From Rattus norvegicus (lineage: Eukaryota > Chordata > Mammalia > Rodentia > Muridae), in assembly GCF_036323735.1 (NCBI RefSeq), contig NC_086020.1, forward strand, positions 86,615,710 to 86,679,709: a stretch of DNA of 64,000 nt. The letters run 5' to 3'. Below the pieces are notes generated by a model. The model did no database searches and was not told the DNA's origin. It saw only the letters and a list, made by a program, of their open reading frames with translations. Numbering within the stretch: position 1 is the first letter of the stretch; each line of letters opens with the position of its first letter. Of this stretch, positions 12,117-22,477 are shown piece after piece. Both the position numbers and the translations under genes were made by a program.

Positions 12117-12497
12117 CTCACCAAACATGGAGAGGCCATCAGATTTCTCTAGGACACAGGGTTAGGGTTAGGAAAGTTGGAAATGAAAATTATCTATGTG
12201 ATGATAGATGTTGATTATAAATTGGATCTGGAATCACCTAGTTGAAGAACCTTTGGCATATGGGTGAAGGAACTTCTAAGTTGTGCTAATTGAGGTATGA
12301 ATATTAAACATAAATGTAGACAGCAGCATCCCATGTGCTGAGGTCCATGGCTGAGCAAGAAGCACCAGCATTCATCTCTGATTCCTTGACATAGATGTAA
12401 ATCATGGTCAATGGCTTAATGTTCTGTATTTTTCTTGTCAAGATTCACTGTACTTTGAACTATAAGTCAAAAATAAACCCTTTTTTCTTAATTTGCT
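12072..12497 (+). other. Non-L1 3' tail of chimera, resembling a dispersed rodent repeat
   Basis: Unrelated to L1. From about 12212 to the end, phrases such as ggatctggaatcacctag, gagcaagaagcaccagca and caaaaataaacccttttttc recall, from memory, a common rodent repeat of the URR1 (hAT-Charlie-like) type. The first 140 bp are unrecognised and include two TTAGGG units at 12166-12179. It ends in AATAAA (12472-12477) 21 nt before the poly(A), as expected for a genuine mRNA 3' end. Confidence 0.55.
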
Positions 12498-12520
12498 AAA
12501 AAAAAAAAAAAAAAAAAAAA
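12472..12520 (+). terminator. Poly(A) signal and poly(A) tail of chimeric retrocopy
   Basis: AATAAA at 12472-12477 is followed 21 nt later by 23 uninterrupted As (12498-12520), then by the right TSD copy. The spacing is that of a normal cleavage site, so the source RNA was polyadenylated using the non-L1 signal. Confidence 0.85.
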
Positions 12521-15500
12521 GAATGAGGACCCTGCATTCTGCTGCCTAGAGGAAACATACCTCAGAGACAAAGACAGACACTACCTCAGAGTGAAAGGCT
12601 GGAAAACAACTTTCCAAGCAAATGGTCGGAAGAAGCAAGCTGGAGTAGCCATTCTAATATCAAATAAAATCAATTTTCAACTAAAAGTCATCAAAAAGAT
12701 AAGGAAGGGCACTTCATATTTATCAAAGGAAAAGTCCACCAAGATGAACTCTCAATCCTAAATATCTATGCCCCAAATACAAGGGCACCTACATACGTAA
12801 AAGAAACCTTACTAAACCTCAAAACACACATTGCACCTCACACAATAATAGTAGGAGATTTCAACACCCCACTATCATCAATGGACAGATCATGGAAACA
12901 GAAACTAAACAGAGACGTAGACAGACTAAGAGAAGTCATGAACCAAATGGACTTAACAGATATTTATAAAACATTCTATCCTAAAGCAAAAGGATATACC
13001 TTCTTCTCAGCTCCTCATGGTACTTTCTCCAAAATTGACCATATAATTGGTCAAAAAATGGGCCTCAACAGGTACAGAAAGATAGAAATAATCCCATGCA
13101 TGCTATCAGACCACCACGGCCTAAAGCTGGTCTTCAATAACAAGAACGCCCACATATACGTGGAAACTGAACAATGCTCTACTCAATGATGATCTGGTCA
13201 AGGAAGAAATAAAGAAAGAAATTAAAGACTTTTTAGAATTTAAAGAAAATGAAGGTACAACATACCCAAATTTATGGGACACAATGAAAGCTGTCATAGG
13301 GGGAAAACTCATAGCTCTGAGTGCCTGCAGAAAGAAACAGGAGAGAGTATATGTCAGCAGTTTGACAGCACACCTAAAAGCTCTAGAAAAAAAGAAGCAA
13401 ATACACCCAGGAGGAGGAGAAGGCAGGAAATAATCAAACTCAGAGCTGAAATCAGCCAGGTAGAAACAAAAAGGACCAGAGAAAGAATCAACAGAACCAA
13501 AAGTTGGTTCTTTGAGAAAATCAACAAGATAGAAAAACCCTTAGCCAGACTAATGAGAGGACACGGAGAGTGTGTCCAAATTAACAAAATCATAAATGAA
13601 AAGGGAGACATAACTACAGATTCAGAGGAAATCAAAAAATCATCAGATCTTACTATAAAAGCCTATATTCAACAAAATTTGAAAACCTGCAGGAAATGGA
13701 CAATTTCCTAGACAGATACCAGGTACCGAAGTTAAATCAGGAACAGACAAACCAGTTAAACAACCCCATAATTCCTAAGGAAATAGAAGCAGTTATTAAA
13801 GGTCTCCCAAACAAAAAGAGCCCAGGTCCAGATGGGTTTAGTGCAGAATTTTATGAGACCTTCATAGAAGACGTCATACCAATATTATCCATACTATTCC
13901 ACAAAATTGAAACAGATGGAGCACTACCGAATTCCTTCTATGAAGCCACAATTACTCTTATACCTAAACCACACAAAGACACAACAAAGAAAGAGAACTT
14001 CAGACCAATTTCCCTTATGAATATCGATGCAAAAATACTCAATAAAATTCTGGCAAACCGAATCCAAGAGCACATCAAAACAATCATCCACCATGATCAA
14101 GTAGGCTTCATCCCAGGCATGCAGGGATGGTTTAATATACAGAAAACCATCAACGTGATCCATTATATAAACAAACTGAAAGAACAAAACCACATGATCA
14201 TTTCATTAGATGCTGAGAAAGCATTTGACAAAATTCAACACCCCTTCATGATAAAAGTCCTGGAAAGAATAGGAATTCAAGGCCCATACCTGGACATAGT
14301 AAAAGCCATATACAGCAAACCAGTGGCTAACATTAAACTAAATGGAGAGAAACTTGAAGCAATCCCACTAAAATCAGGGACTAGACAAGGCTTCCCACTC
14401 TCTCCCTAGTTATTCAATATAGTTCTTGAAGTTCTAGCCAGAGCAATCAGACAACAAAAGGATGTCAAGGGGATACAGATTGGAAAAGAAGAAGTGAAAA
14501 TATCACTATTTGCAGATGATATGATAGTATATTTAAGTGATCCCAAAAGTTCCCCCAGAGAACTACTAAAGCTGATAAACAACTTCAGCAAAGTGGCTGG
14601 GTATAAAATTAACTCAAATGAGTCAGTAGCCTTCCTCTACACAAAAGAGAAACAAGCCGAGAAAGAAATTAGGGAAACGACACCCTTTATAATAGTCCCA
14701 AACAATATAAAGTACCTCGGTGTGACTTTAACCAAGCAAGTAAATGATCTGTACAATAAGAACTTCAAGACTCTGAAGAAGAAATTGAAGAAGACTTCAG
14801 AAGATGGAAAGATCTCCCAGGCTCATTGATTGGCAGGATTAATATAGTAAAAATGGCCATTTTACCAAAAACGATCTACATATTCAATGCAATCCCCATC
14901 AAAATACGAATCCAATTCTTCAAAGAACTAGACAGAACAATTTGCAAATTCATCTGGAATAACAAAAAACCCAGGATAGCTAAAACTATTCTCAGCAATA
15001 AAAGGACTTCAGGGGGAATCACTATCCCTGAAATGAAGCAATACTACAGAGCAATAGTGATAAAAACTCCATGGTATTGGTACATAGACAGACAGATAGA
15101 CCAATGGAACAGAATTGAAGACCCACAAATGAACCCACACACCTATGGGCACATGATTTTTGACAAAGGAGCCAAAACCCATCAATGGAAAAAGTATAGC
15201 ATTTTCAGGAAATGGTGCTGGTTCAACTGGAGGTCAACATGTAGAAGAATGCAAATCGATCCATGCTTATCACCCTGTACAAAGCTTAAGTCCAAGTGGA
15301 TCAAGGACCTCCACATCAAACCAGATACACTCAAACTAATAGAAGAAAAACTAGGGCAGCATCTGGAACACATGGGCACTGGAAAAAATTTCCTGAACAA
15401 AACACCAATGGCTTATGCTCTAAGATCAAGAATTGACAAATGGGATCTCATAAAACTGCGAAGCTTCTGTAAGGCAAAGGACACTGTGGTTAGGACAAAA

Positions 15501-17129
15501 CGGCAACCAACAGATTGGGAAAAGATCTTTACCAATCCTACAACAGATAGAGGCCTTATGTCCAAAATATACGAAGAACTCAAGAAGTTAGACCGCAGGG
15601 AGACAAATAACCCTATATAAAAAGTGGGGTTCAGTGCTAAACAAAGAATTCACAGCTGAGGAATGCTGAATGGCTGAGAAACACCTAAAGAAATGTTCAA
15701 CATCTTTAGTCATAAGGGAAATGCAAATCAAAACAACCCTGAGATTTCACCTCACACCAGTGAGAATGGCTAAGAACAAAAACTCAGGTGACAGCAAATG
15801 CTGGTGAGGATGTGGAGAAAGAGGAACACTCCTCCATTGTTGGTGGGATTGCAGACTGGTAAAACCATTCTGGAAATCAGTCTGGAGGTTCCTCAGAAAA
15901 TTGGACATTGAACTGCCTGAGGATCCAGCTATACCTCTCTTGGGCATATTCCCAAAAGATGCCCCAACATATAAAAAAGGCACTTGCTCCACTATGTTCA
16001 TAGCAGCCTTATTTATAATAGCCAGAAGCTGGAAAGAACCCAGATGCCCTTCAACAGAGGAATGGATACAGAAAATGTGGTACATCTACACAATGGAATA
16101 TTACACAGCTATCAAAAACAATGACTTTATGAAATTCATAGACAAATGGTCGGAACTGGAAAATATCATCCTGAGTGAGGTAACCCAATCACAGAAAAAC
16201 ACACATGGTATGCACTCATTGATAAATGGCTATTAGCCCAAATGCTTGAGTTACCCTGATGCATAGAACACATGAAACTCAAGATGGATGATCAAAATGT
16301 GAATGGTTCACTCCTTTAAAAGGGGAACAAGAATACCCTTGGCAGGGAATAGAGACGCAAAGATTAAAGCAGAGACAGAAGGAACACCCCATTCAGAGCC
16401 TGCCCCACATGTGGCCCATACATATACAGCCACCCAATTAGACAAGATGGATGAAGCAAAGACGTGCAGGCCGACAGGAGCCGGATGTAGATCTCTCCTG
16501 AGAGACACAGCCAGAATACAGCAAATACAGAGGCGAATGCCAGCAGCAAACCACTGAACTGAGAACGGGACCCCCATTGAAGGAATCTGAGAAAGGACTG
16601 GAAGAGCTTCAAGGGGCTCAAGACCCCTTATGAACAACAATGCCAAGCAACCAGAGCTTCCAGGGACTAAGCCACTACCAAAAGACTATACATTGACTGA
16701 CCCTGGACTCTGATCTCATAGGTAGCAATGAATATCCTAGTAAGTTCACCAGTGGAAGGGGAAGCCATTGGTCCTGCTAAGAGTGAACCCCCAGTGAACT
16801 AGATTGTTGGCGGGAGGGCGGCAATGGGTTGAGGGTGGGGAGGGGAACACCCATAAAGAAGGGGAGGTGGAGGGATTAGTGGGATGTTTGCCTGGAAACC
16901 GGGAAAGGTAATAGCATTCGAAATGTAAATAAGAAATACCCAAGTTAATAAAAAAAAAATAAAAAAAAGAAGCACTATCACACAGAACTTGAAAAAAATA
17001 AGCTTTTTTCGTACAAGCTGTTTCTTTCTTTTCAAGAATTTGTGTCATTAACTTATATGTAAAGGTGGTTTTGACTGATTATGTGCTTTTTGCTTCATTT
17101 ATGCCTGATGCATTTATGTTTGCATAGGG

Positions 17130-17225
17130 CAGTCAGAAGATTTTGTCAGAACACCTGAAACTGGAGTTTTAGACAGTTTGGACTGTTGTATGTATTGGGG
17201 ACAGAAACTAGGTGCTTCCAAAGAA
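17130..17225 (-). mobile_element. Possible decayed B3-like SINE middle part
   Basis: The plus-strand phrases gtcagaagattttgtcagaac and ctgaaactggagttttagac look like the reverse complement of the B3 middle region. Similarity is weak and without tail or TSD, so this could be chance. Confidence 0.35.
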
Positions 17226-17694
17226 TCTACAGTGTTCTTGAGGAGATATATTCCACCAACATTTTCTAGTTTGAAAGGGTTTTCATTCGTAAACAGTTTT
17301 AGTCACTATGGGGTAAGTAGTGACATAAAGAGTGGAATTTTTATCAAGTTGGTAGAATTAGCATTGGGGGAAGATAAAATGGCTGTCCAATTCAAACTGA
17401 TAAAGCTTGAGTTCATAGCCAAATAACCAACACAACCCAGATTGAACAAGTTTTAGTCAAGTAGCAGAACATACTTAATCATATATAAAGTAGAAGAAGT
17501 GTCAAGTGAAGAATTTGAGAAGGCATCAAAGGAGGACAAGGAAAAGGAATGTGATTTAATATATTTTAATAAAAAATGTGTAAATCTAAACTTAAATTTA
17601 AAAAGAGGATAGAGAGAGGCTTCAGAAGTTAAAGCAGTGGGTGAGTTCCCTTTCCAGAACATGTACGGTAACAAACAATGTGCTGTCATTACAG

Positions 17695-17815
17695 TTGCTG
17701 GGATTTTCTGGTGTCTTCTGGCCTCTGTGGACTGTGTGGTACTGCACACAGAGATATGCAGACAAACATCCATATAACTCAAATAAAAATAGTGTAAAAT
17801 ATGAAAAAGAATAAA
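17695..17815 (+). mobile_element. B3-like SINE 3' part
   Basis: The order of motifs (tcttctggcctctgtgg, gcacacagagatatgcagac, catccatataact, then A-rich caaataaaaatag) follows the 3' half of rodent B3 SINEs as remembered. The tRNA-like head is missing or unrecognisable. It is decayed; no TSD identified. Confidence 0.55.
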
Positions 17816-18683
17816 ATTCACCATAGTGATGAAATGGTTCCGAGAGAAACAGCAGCCAGGACTAGTTAAAATATATTCATTTTGGTCCTGCAGAGAAGCA
17901 ACTGTGGCCTTCCCCTGAATCAGCCTGCTCAGAGGCAAAATATTTCTTATTCTGAGGATAGCTTAGCATTGCCAATCATCAGTAAACAATGTCTACAATG
18001 CTAATAGGTGACTTTTCCTAGATGTTTTCTGTATATGTACTCTGTTTTTTGTACTTGTGAGAATTGTGGCACTGATACATCTATCTAAACACACTACTTT
18101 CACAGTGTCATTTACTTGTTAGGAATCTACCTGCCTGACTCCATTTTGAATGCAAGAGTAATTATTCTTTATTTTTTAAAAATAATTTTTCATTTACTAT
18201 AAGAGCTGAGAAAATGTTTTTATATCTATTTCCTGGAGCCAGACTTGCCCCAATTCTTGATTTTTACTCGTTTTGAGGACATCCTGCCCCTTGCTAATGC
18301 CCTCTCCAATTCCATAGATACGACAAGGTGGTATTTGTTGTGTCAGATTGTTCTGTATTTTCTTGTTGTTCCATTTCCTTCACTTTTGTTAACCTGCTTT
18401 GCAAACATTTGAGAGTTTACTCAAAGTGTGCATAAGAAATGTTCTCTTAAATAAGAGAACTTACAAGGCAGCCGCTGGTTACTTTTTGACAGTACAGTAA
18501 AATCATGCAGTCTTCAAATTTGAGTCAAAGTTGTGGTAATAGACTCATTCTTCTTGGTGGGATTAACACTTCCTTGTCAAGTAAGATCTTCTAGTACAAG
18601 ATAATCATGCCAGAGACATTTATTTCTATCCTTTATCCTTTATATAACTGCCTAACAAAAGTGTCCATAAAAGACAGCCTCTC

Positions 18684-19811
18684 GAACCCTCCTCCATTGT
18701 TGGTGGGGTTGCAGACTGGTACAACCATTCTGGAAATCAGTCTGGAGGTTCCTCAGAAAATTGGACATTGAACTGCCTGAGGATCCAGCTATACCTCTCT
18801 TGGGCATATACCCAAAAGATGCCCCAACATATAAAAAAGACACGTGCTCCAGTATGTTCATCGCAGCCTTATTTATAATAGCCAGAAGCTGGAAAGAACC
18901 CAGATGCCCTTCAACAGAGGAATGGATACAGAAAATGTGGTACATCTACACAATGGAATATTACACAGCTATCAAAAACAATGACTTTATGAAATTCATA
19001 GACAAATGGTCGGAACTGGAAAATATCATCCTGAGTGAGGTAACTCAATCACAGAAAGACATACATGGTATGCACTCATTGATAAGTGGCTTTTAGCCCA
19101 AATGCTTGAATTACCCTAGATGCCTAGAACAAATGAAACTCAAGACGGAGGATCAAAATGTGAATGCTTCACTCCTTCTTTAAAAGGGGAACAAGAATAC
19201 CCTTGGCAGGGAATAGAGCGGCAAAGATTAAAACAGAGACTGAAGGAACACCCATTCAGAGCCTGCCCCACATGTGGCCCATACATATACAGCCACCCAA
19301 TTAGACAAGATGGATGAAGCAAAGAAGTGCAGAGCAAGAGGAGCCGGATGTAGATCGCTCCTGAGAGACACAGCCAGAATACAGCAAATACAGAGGCGAA
19401 TGCCAGCAGCAAACCACTGAACTGAGAATAGAACCCCCGTTGAAGGAATCAGAGAAAGAACTGGAAGAGCTTGAAGGGGCTCGAGACCCCATATGTACAA
19501 CAATGCCAAGCAACCAGAGCTTCCAGGGACTAAGCCACTACCTAAAGACTATACATGGACTGACCCTGGACTCTGACCTCATAGGTAGCAATGAATATCC
19601 TAGTAAGAGCACCAGTGGAAGGGGAAGCCCTGGGTCTTGCTAAGACTGAACCCCCAGTGAACTAGACTGTTGGGGGGAGGGCGGCAATGGGTGGAGGGTT
19701 GGGAGGGGAACACCCATAAGGAAGGGGAGGGGAGAGGGGATGTTTGCCCGGATACCGGGAAAGGGAATAACACTCGAAATGTATATAAGAAATACTCAAG
19801 TTAATAAAAAA
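18684..19811 (+). mobile_element. 5'-truncated L1 (ORF2 C-terminus and 3'UTR) with 15-bp TSD
   Basis: L1 sequence starts in the ORF2 C-terminal region at about 18686 (cctccattgttggtgggg), passes the ORF2 end MHSLISGF at 19096, and continues through the 3'UTR to a short A-rich tail. An exact TSD, aaaagacagcctctc, is at 18669-18683 and 19812-19826. This is a classic truncated target-primed insertion. Confidence 0.93.
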
Positions 19812-19826
19812 AAAAGACAGCCTCTC

Positions 19827-21752
19827 TGAGTATTCAATTTACAAAGGAGATTATATTTTCCATTATGATTCATTTGTCCAGAGACTGATCTGAATTTCTG
19901 GAAGAAAACTTCTATAGGAATGAAGCCACGATCAACGCTTCTCCTGGGAAAAAGTTCTATCACTGTGTTTGTGGTCTTGTCCTTTCTTTCTGTCAGGACT
20001 GTTTGTAACCTTGCCTTCCAGGATATTGTAGTTTCAGTTCATCTGACCTCAACATGAAGGTACAGAACAAATATATTTTTTTCCTGAATTCTCTCTTTAA
20101 TTGTGGGCTTTCTTCCACTTGTGGGATAGCAGGATCACTCCATTCCAAACAGTGTAGCATGCAGTTCCCAGTTCTCTGCAGATCTGTGAAAGGTCTATGC
20201 CTGGGGCAACATCCAGCCCCTGGAAAGAGTGTACAGTGTACTTTGAATATCCCTCAACGCTAAGGGAAGGCACTCTTGTCACTCAGTGCTTCCAGCCAAT
20301 CAGGACCTCCAGGTCGACCGCCAGTCAGAAGGTGAGGCGGGCTCTTCTGGTTCAGAAGCTGAGTAGCTGATCAACTTCTGTGCTGAGAGCGGTGGTTCAT
20401 TCATGGACAAGGTTGGAAGCCTGGATTTGGTGAAATGGTGAGTAAGAGGCCACGGACTCGGGAAGGGTGGGTTGATCCTGGGCCCCTCCTGGGGCTGAGT
20501 GGGAAGTAGTGGCCAGAAGTATCTTCTTGAGAGGTCTGTTGTGGTATTTGCAACTTCTAGGCCCAAAGTGGTGGCCTGTGAATAACTTCACTCTGGTCTG
20601 TACCTGTATTTGGAACAGGGGCTATGTGTAGAAAAAGGACTATTTTGGCCAGGTTCACCATGCGTTTTGGTCATCAGAGGACAGCAGTAGGCAAACTTAG
20701 AAAATCCTAGTATTTATACCTCCGCTAGATTTCCTTAATGTTGTATTTAGTGTTGTAGGAATAAGATCCATTTGGAGTTCATTTTCTAGAGCTAGTAAAT
20801 AGAATCTCTTAGTTGGATTGCACTCCATTACTAAGCTGTGATTAAGAAGAGTAGAATAGGCCTTGCCAGTGCTTAGGAGGTTTCAGTCACGCAAAGTAGA
20901 ATTTAGCTAATGGGGGGGTTACCTCTACAACATCTGCAAAATTCATAGTATATTAACCAGACTTGTTAGATATTACATGCTAGGATACGCATTTGTTAAC
21001 TAGAATTGTTTAGACATTTGGATCCATACCATAAGAAAGGAGACAATTCTACCAAATCCCATATTAAAAGGCAGGTGTCTAAGAAGTTGCTCAAAGAAAT
21101 ATTATGGGATCACAACCAAAGTCAAGGCCTAGTGTGCCATAAAGGCCCAGCATTTTTTTCCTTGAGAAAACCATATTCTGTCATATGGGTAATAAGACCT
21201 CAGGTGACAAGAAGTAAAAAATGAAAAATATTTTTGAGTTGAGAGTTGGCCTGATCAAGCAAGGCCTTTCCCTAAGTTCTCATATATAGAAGGAACCTAA
21301 TATAGCTTTTTCTCAACCCAGGAATTTGCTTGGAAGGTCAAGTAATAGCCAACATCTAGCATAGACTTTGAGAGCATTCTCAATGACTCTGTGATAGAAA
21401 ATAAATGAAGCTCCTTCTTCAAAACCAAGGATATGCTTGATAGAGTTGGTCATCATCTGGTGCCAGGGCATTTGGAGAATATTTTATTCTGTTCCTGAGA
21501 ACCCAACTCTTCCTACCACGTGTGATTCAGGTTATCATTTCCAACGCCACTGTGTGCTTGGGGAGTAAAGTTCCCCCTAGGCAACACTGTTTAGCCGCCT
21601 CCTGTGTTTATATTATTGTATGCTTGTTTGTGCTGTCTTCATAGAAGGCTCCCATTTCCATCCACATCCCTCCAGGAAATAATATACAAGATGCTAGTCA
21701 TATGAATCTTGTGTAATTTAGAATTAGGTAGTGTAAGACTTCACCACCCCAG
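19827..21752. other. Non-L1 region with promoter-like stretch
   Basis: About 1.9 kb without recognisable repeats and without an ORF above 90 codons. Between 20285 and 20600 the base composition is more GC-rich than its surroundings and contains a CCAAT box and consensus-like splice donors (listed separately). The remainder (20650-21750) is AT-rich and unrecognised. Confidence 0.5.
20285..20445 (+). promoter_or_regulatory. Candidate promoter / first exon with splice donor
   Basis: The CCAAT-box sequence gccaatcagg occurs at about 20294, followed by GC-rich sequence with CpG (ggtcgaccgcc). Potential donors are cagaag|gtgaggc at about 20330 and aaatg|gtgagtaag at 20438, the latter a near-perfect mammalian donor. 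An ATG at 20403 opens only 12 codons before that donor. There is no TATA box at a fitting distance. It could be an orphan first exon or a decayed gene copy; no product is recognised. Confidence 0.3.
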
Positions 21753-22477
21753 TTTTTTTTTTTTTTTTATTAACTTGAGTATTTCTTATATACATTTCAA
21801 GTGTTATTCCCTTTCCCGGTTTCTGGGCAAACATCCCCCTCCCCCCTCCCCTTCCTTATGGGTGTTCCCCTCCAAACCCTCCCCCCATTGCCGCCCTCCC
21901 CCTATAGTCTAGTTCACTGGGGGTTCAGACTTAGCAGGACCCAGGGCTTCCCCTTCCACTGGTGCTCTTACTAGGTTATTCATTGCTACCTATGGGGTCA
22001 GAGTCCAGGGTCAGTCCATGTATAGTCTTTAGGTAGTGGCTTAGTCCCTGGAAGCTCTGGTTGCTTGGCATTGTTGTACATATGGGGACTCGAGCCCCTT
22101 CAAGCTCTTCCAGTTCTTTCTCTGATTCCTTCAACGGGGGTTCTATTCTCAGTTCAGTGGTTTGCTGCTGGCATTCGCCTCTGTATTTGCTGTATTCTGG
22201 CTGTGTCTCTCAGGAGCGATCTACATCCGGCTCCTGTCGGTCTGCACTTCTTTGCTTCATCCATCTTGTCTAATTGGGTGGCTGTATATGTATGGGCCAC
22301 ATGTGGGGCAGGCTCTGAATGGGTGTTCCTTCAGTCTCTGTTTTAATCTTTGCCTCTCCCTTCCCTGCCAAGGGTATTCTTTTTCCTCATTTAAAGAAGG
22401 AGTGAAGCATTCACATTTTGATCATCCGTCTTGAGTTTCGTTTGTTCTAGGCATCTAGGGTAATTCAAGCATTTGGG

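Larger units (their letters stand above)
9140..12520 (+). mobile_element. L1-3: chimeric retroinsertion, L1 5' half fused to non-L1 3' tail
   Basis: The insertion begins with rat L1 5'UTR (cacccgcggatcccgggcc), then ORF1 (9882-11088) and ORF2 from 11148. L1 homology stops at about 12071, within ORF2 after the endonuclease region (gcctgcagaaag; sister copies continue aaacaggagagag, this one ggattggttatgg). About 425 bp of non-L1 sequence follows, then AATAAA at 12472 and a 23-nt poly(A) at 12498-12520. A TSD of 15-17 bp flanks the whole, so the chimeric RNA was inserted as one unit by target-primed reverse transcription. The junction shows no GT splice donor in the L1 parent sequence. Confidence 0.9.
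9025..16236 (+). pseudogene. L1-2 ORF2, interrupted by L1-3 and mutated
   Basis: The endonuclease start MNITGSNNHYSLISLNINGL is at 9025. Coding sequence stops at 9139 where L1-3 is inserted and resumes in the TSD copy at 12519-12535. Downstream there are frameshifts (near 12700, 13140, 13390, 13650, 14790, 15620) and a TAG where other copies have Tyr, just before the LFNIVLEVLARA segment at 14407. The RT motif FADDMIVYLSD (about 14510) is preserved. The C-terminus MHSLINGY ends at 16236. It cannot make a full ORF2 protein. Confidence 0.88.
7314..16968 (+). mobile_element. L1-2: rat L1, near full length, split by L1-3
   Basis: 5'UTR starts at about 7314 (gagacaccaccgg; 5' truncated relative to L1-3), ORF1 at 7826-8966, ORF2 from 9025 to 16236 with L1-3 inserted after 9139, 3'UTR 16237-16950, then an A-rich tail to 16968. 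The left end abuts the 3' end of L1-1 and no convincing TSD is visible, so a deletion or recombination at that boundary is possible. Frameshifts and stops break both ORFs. Confidence 0.9.
16969..18668. other. Non-L1 spacer with degenerate B3-like SINE pieces
   Basis: AT-rich sequence without a long ORF. Two stretches look like decayed B3 SINE: about 17130-17225 (gtcagaagattttgtcagaac with ctgaaactggagtttta; minus orientation) and about 17695-17815 (tggtgtcttctggcctctg, then acaaacatccatataactca with an A-rich end; plus orientation). The rest is unrecognised. Confidence 0.5.

Noticed and set aside
12164..12180. Interstitial telomere repeat
   Set aside because: Only two TTAGGG units, within the non-L1 tail; too short to mean more than chance.
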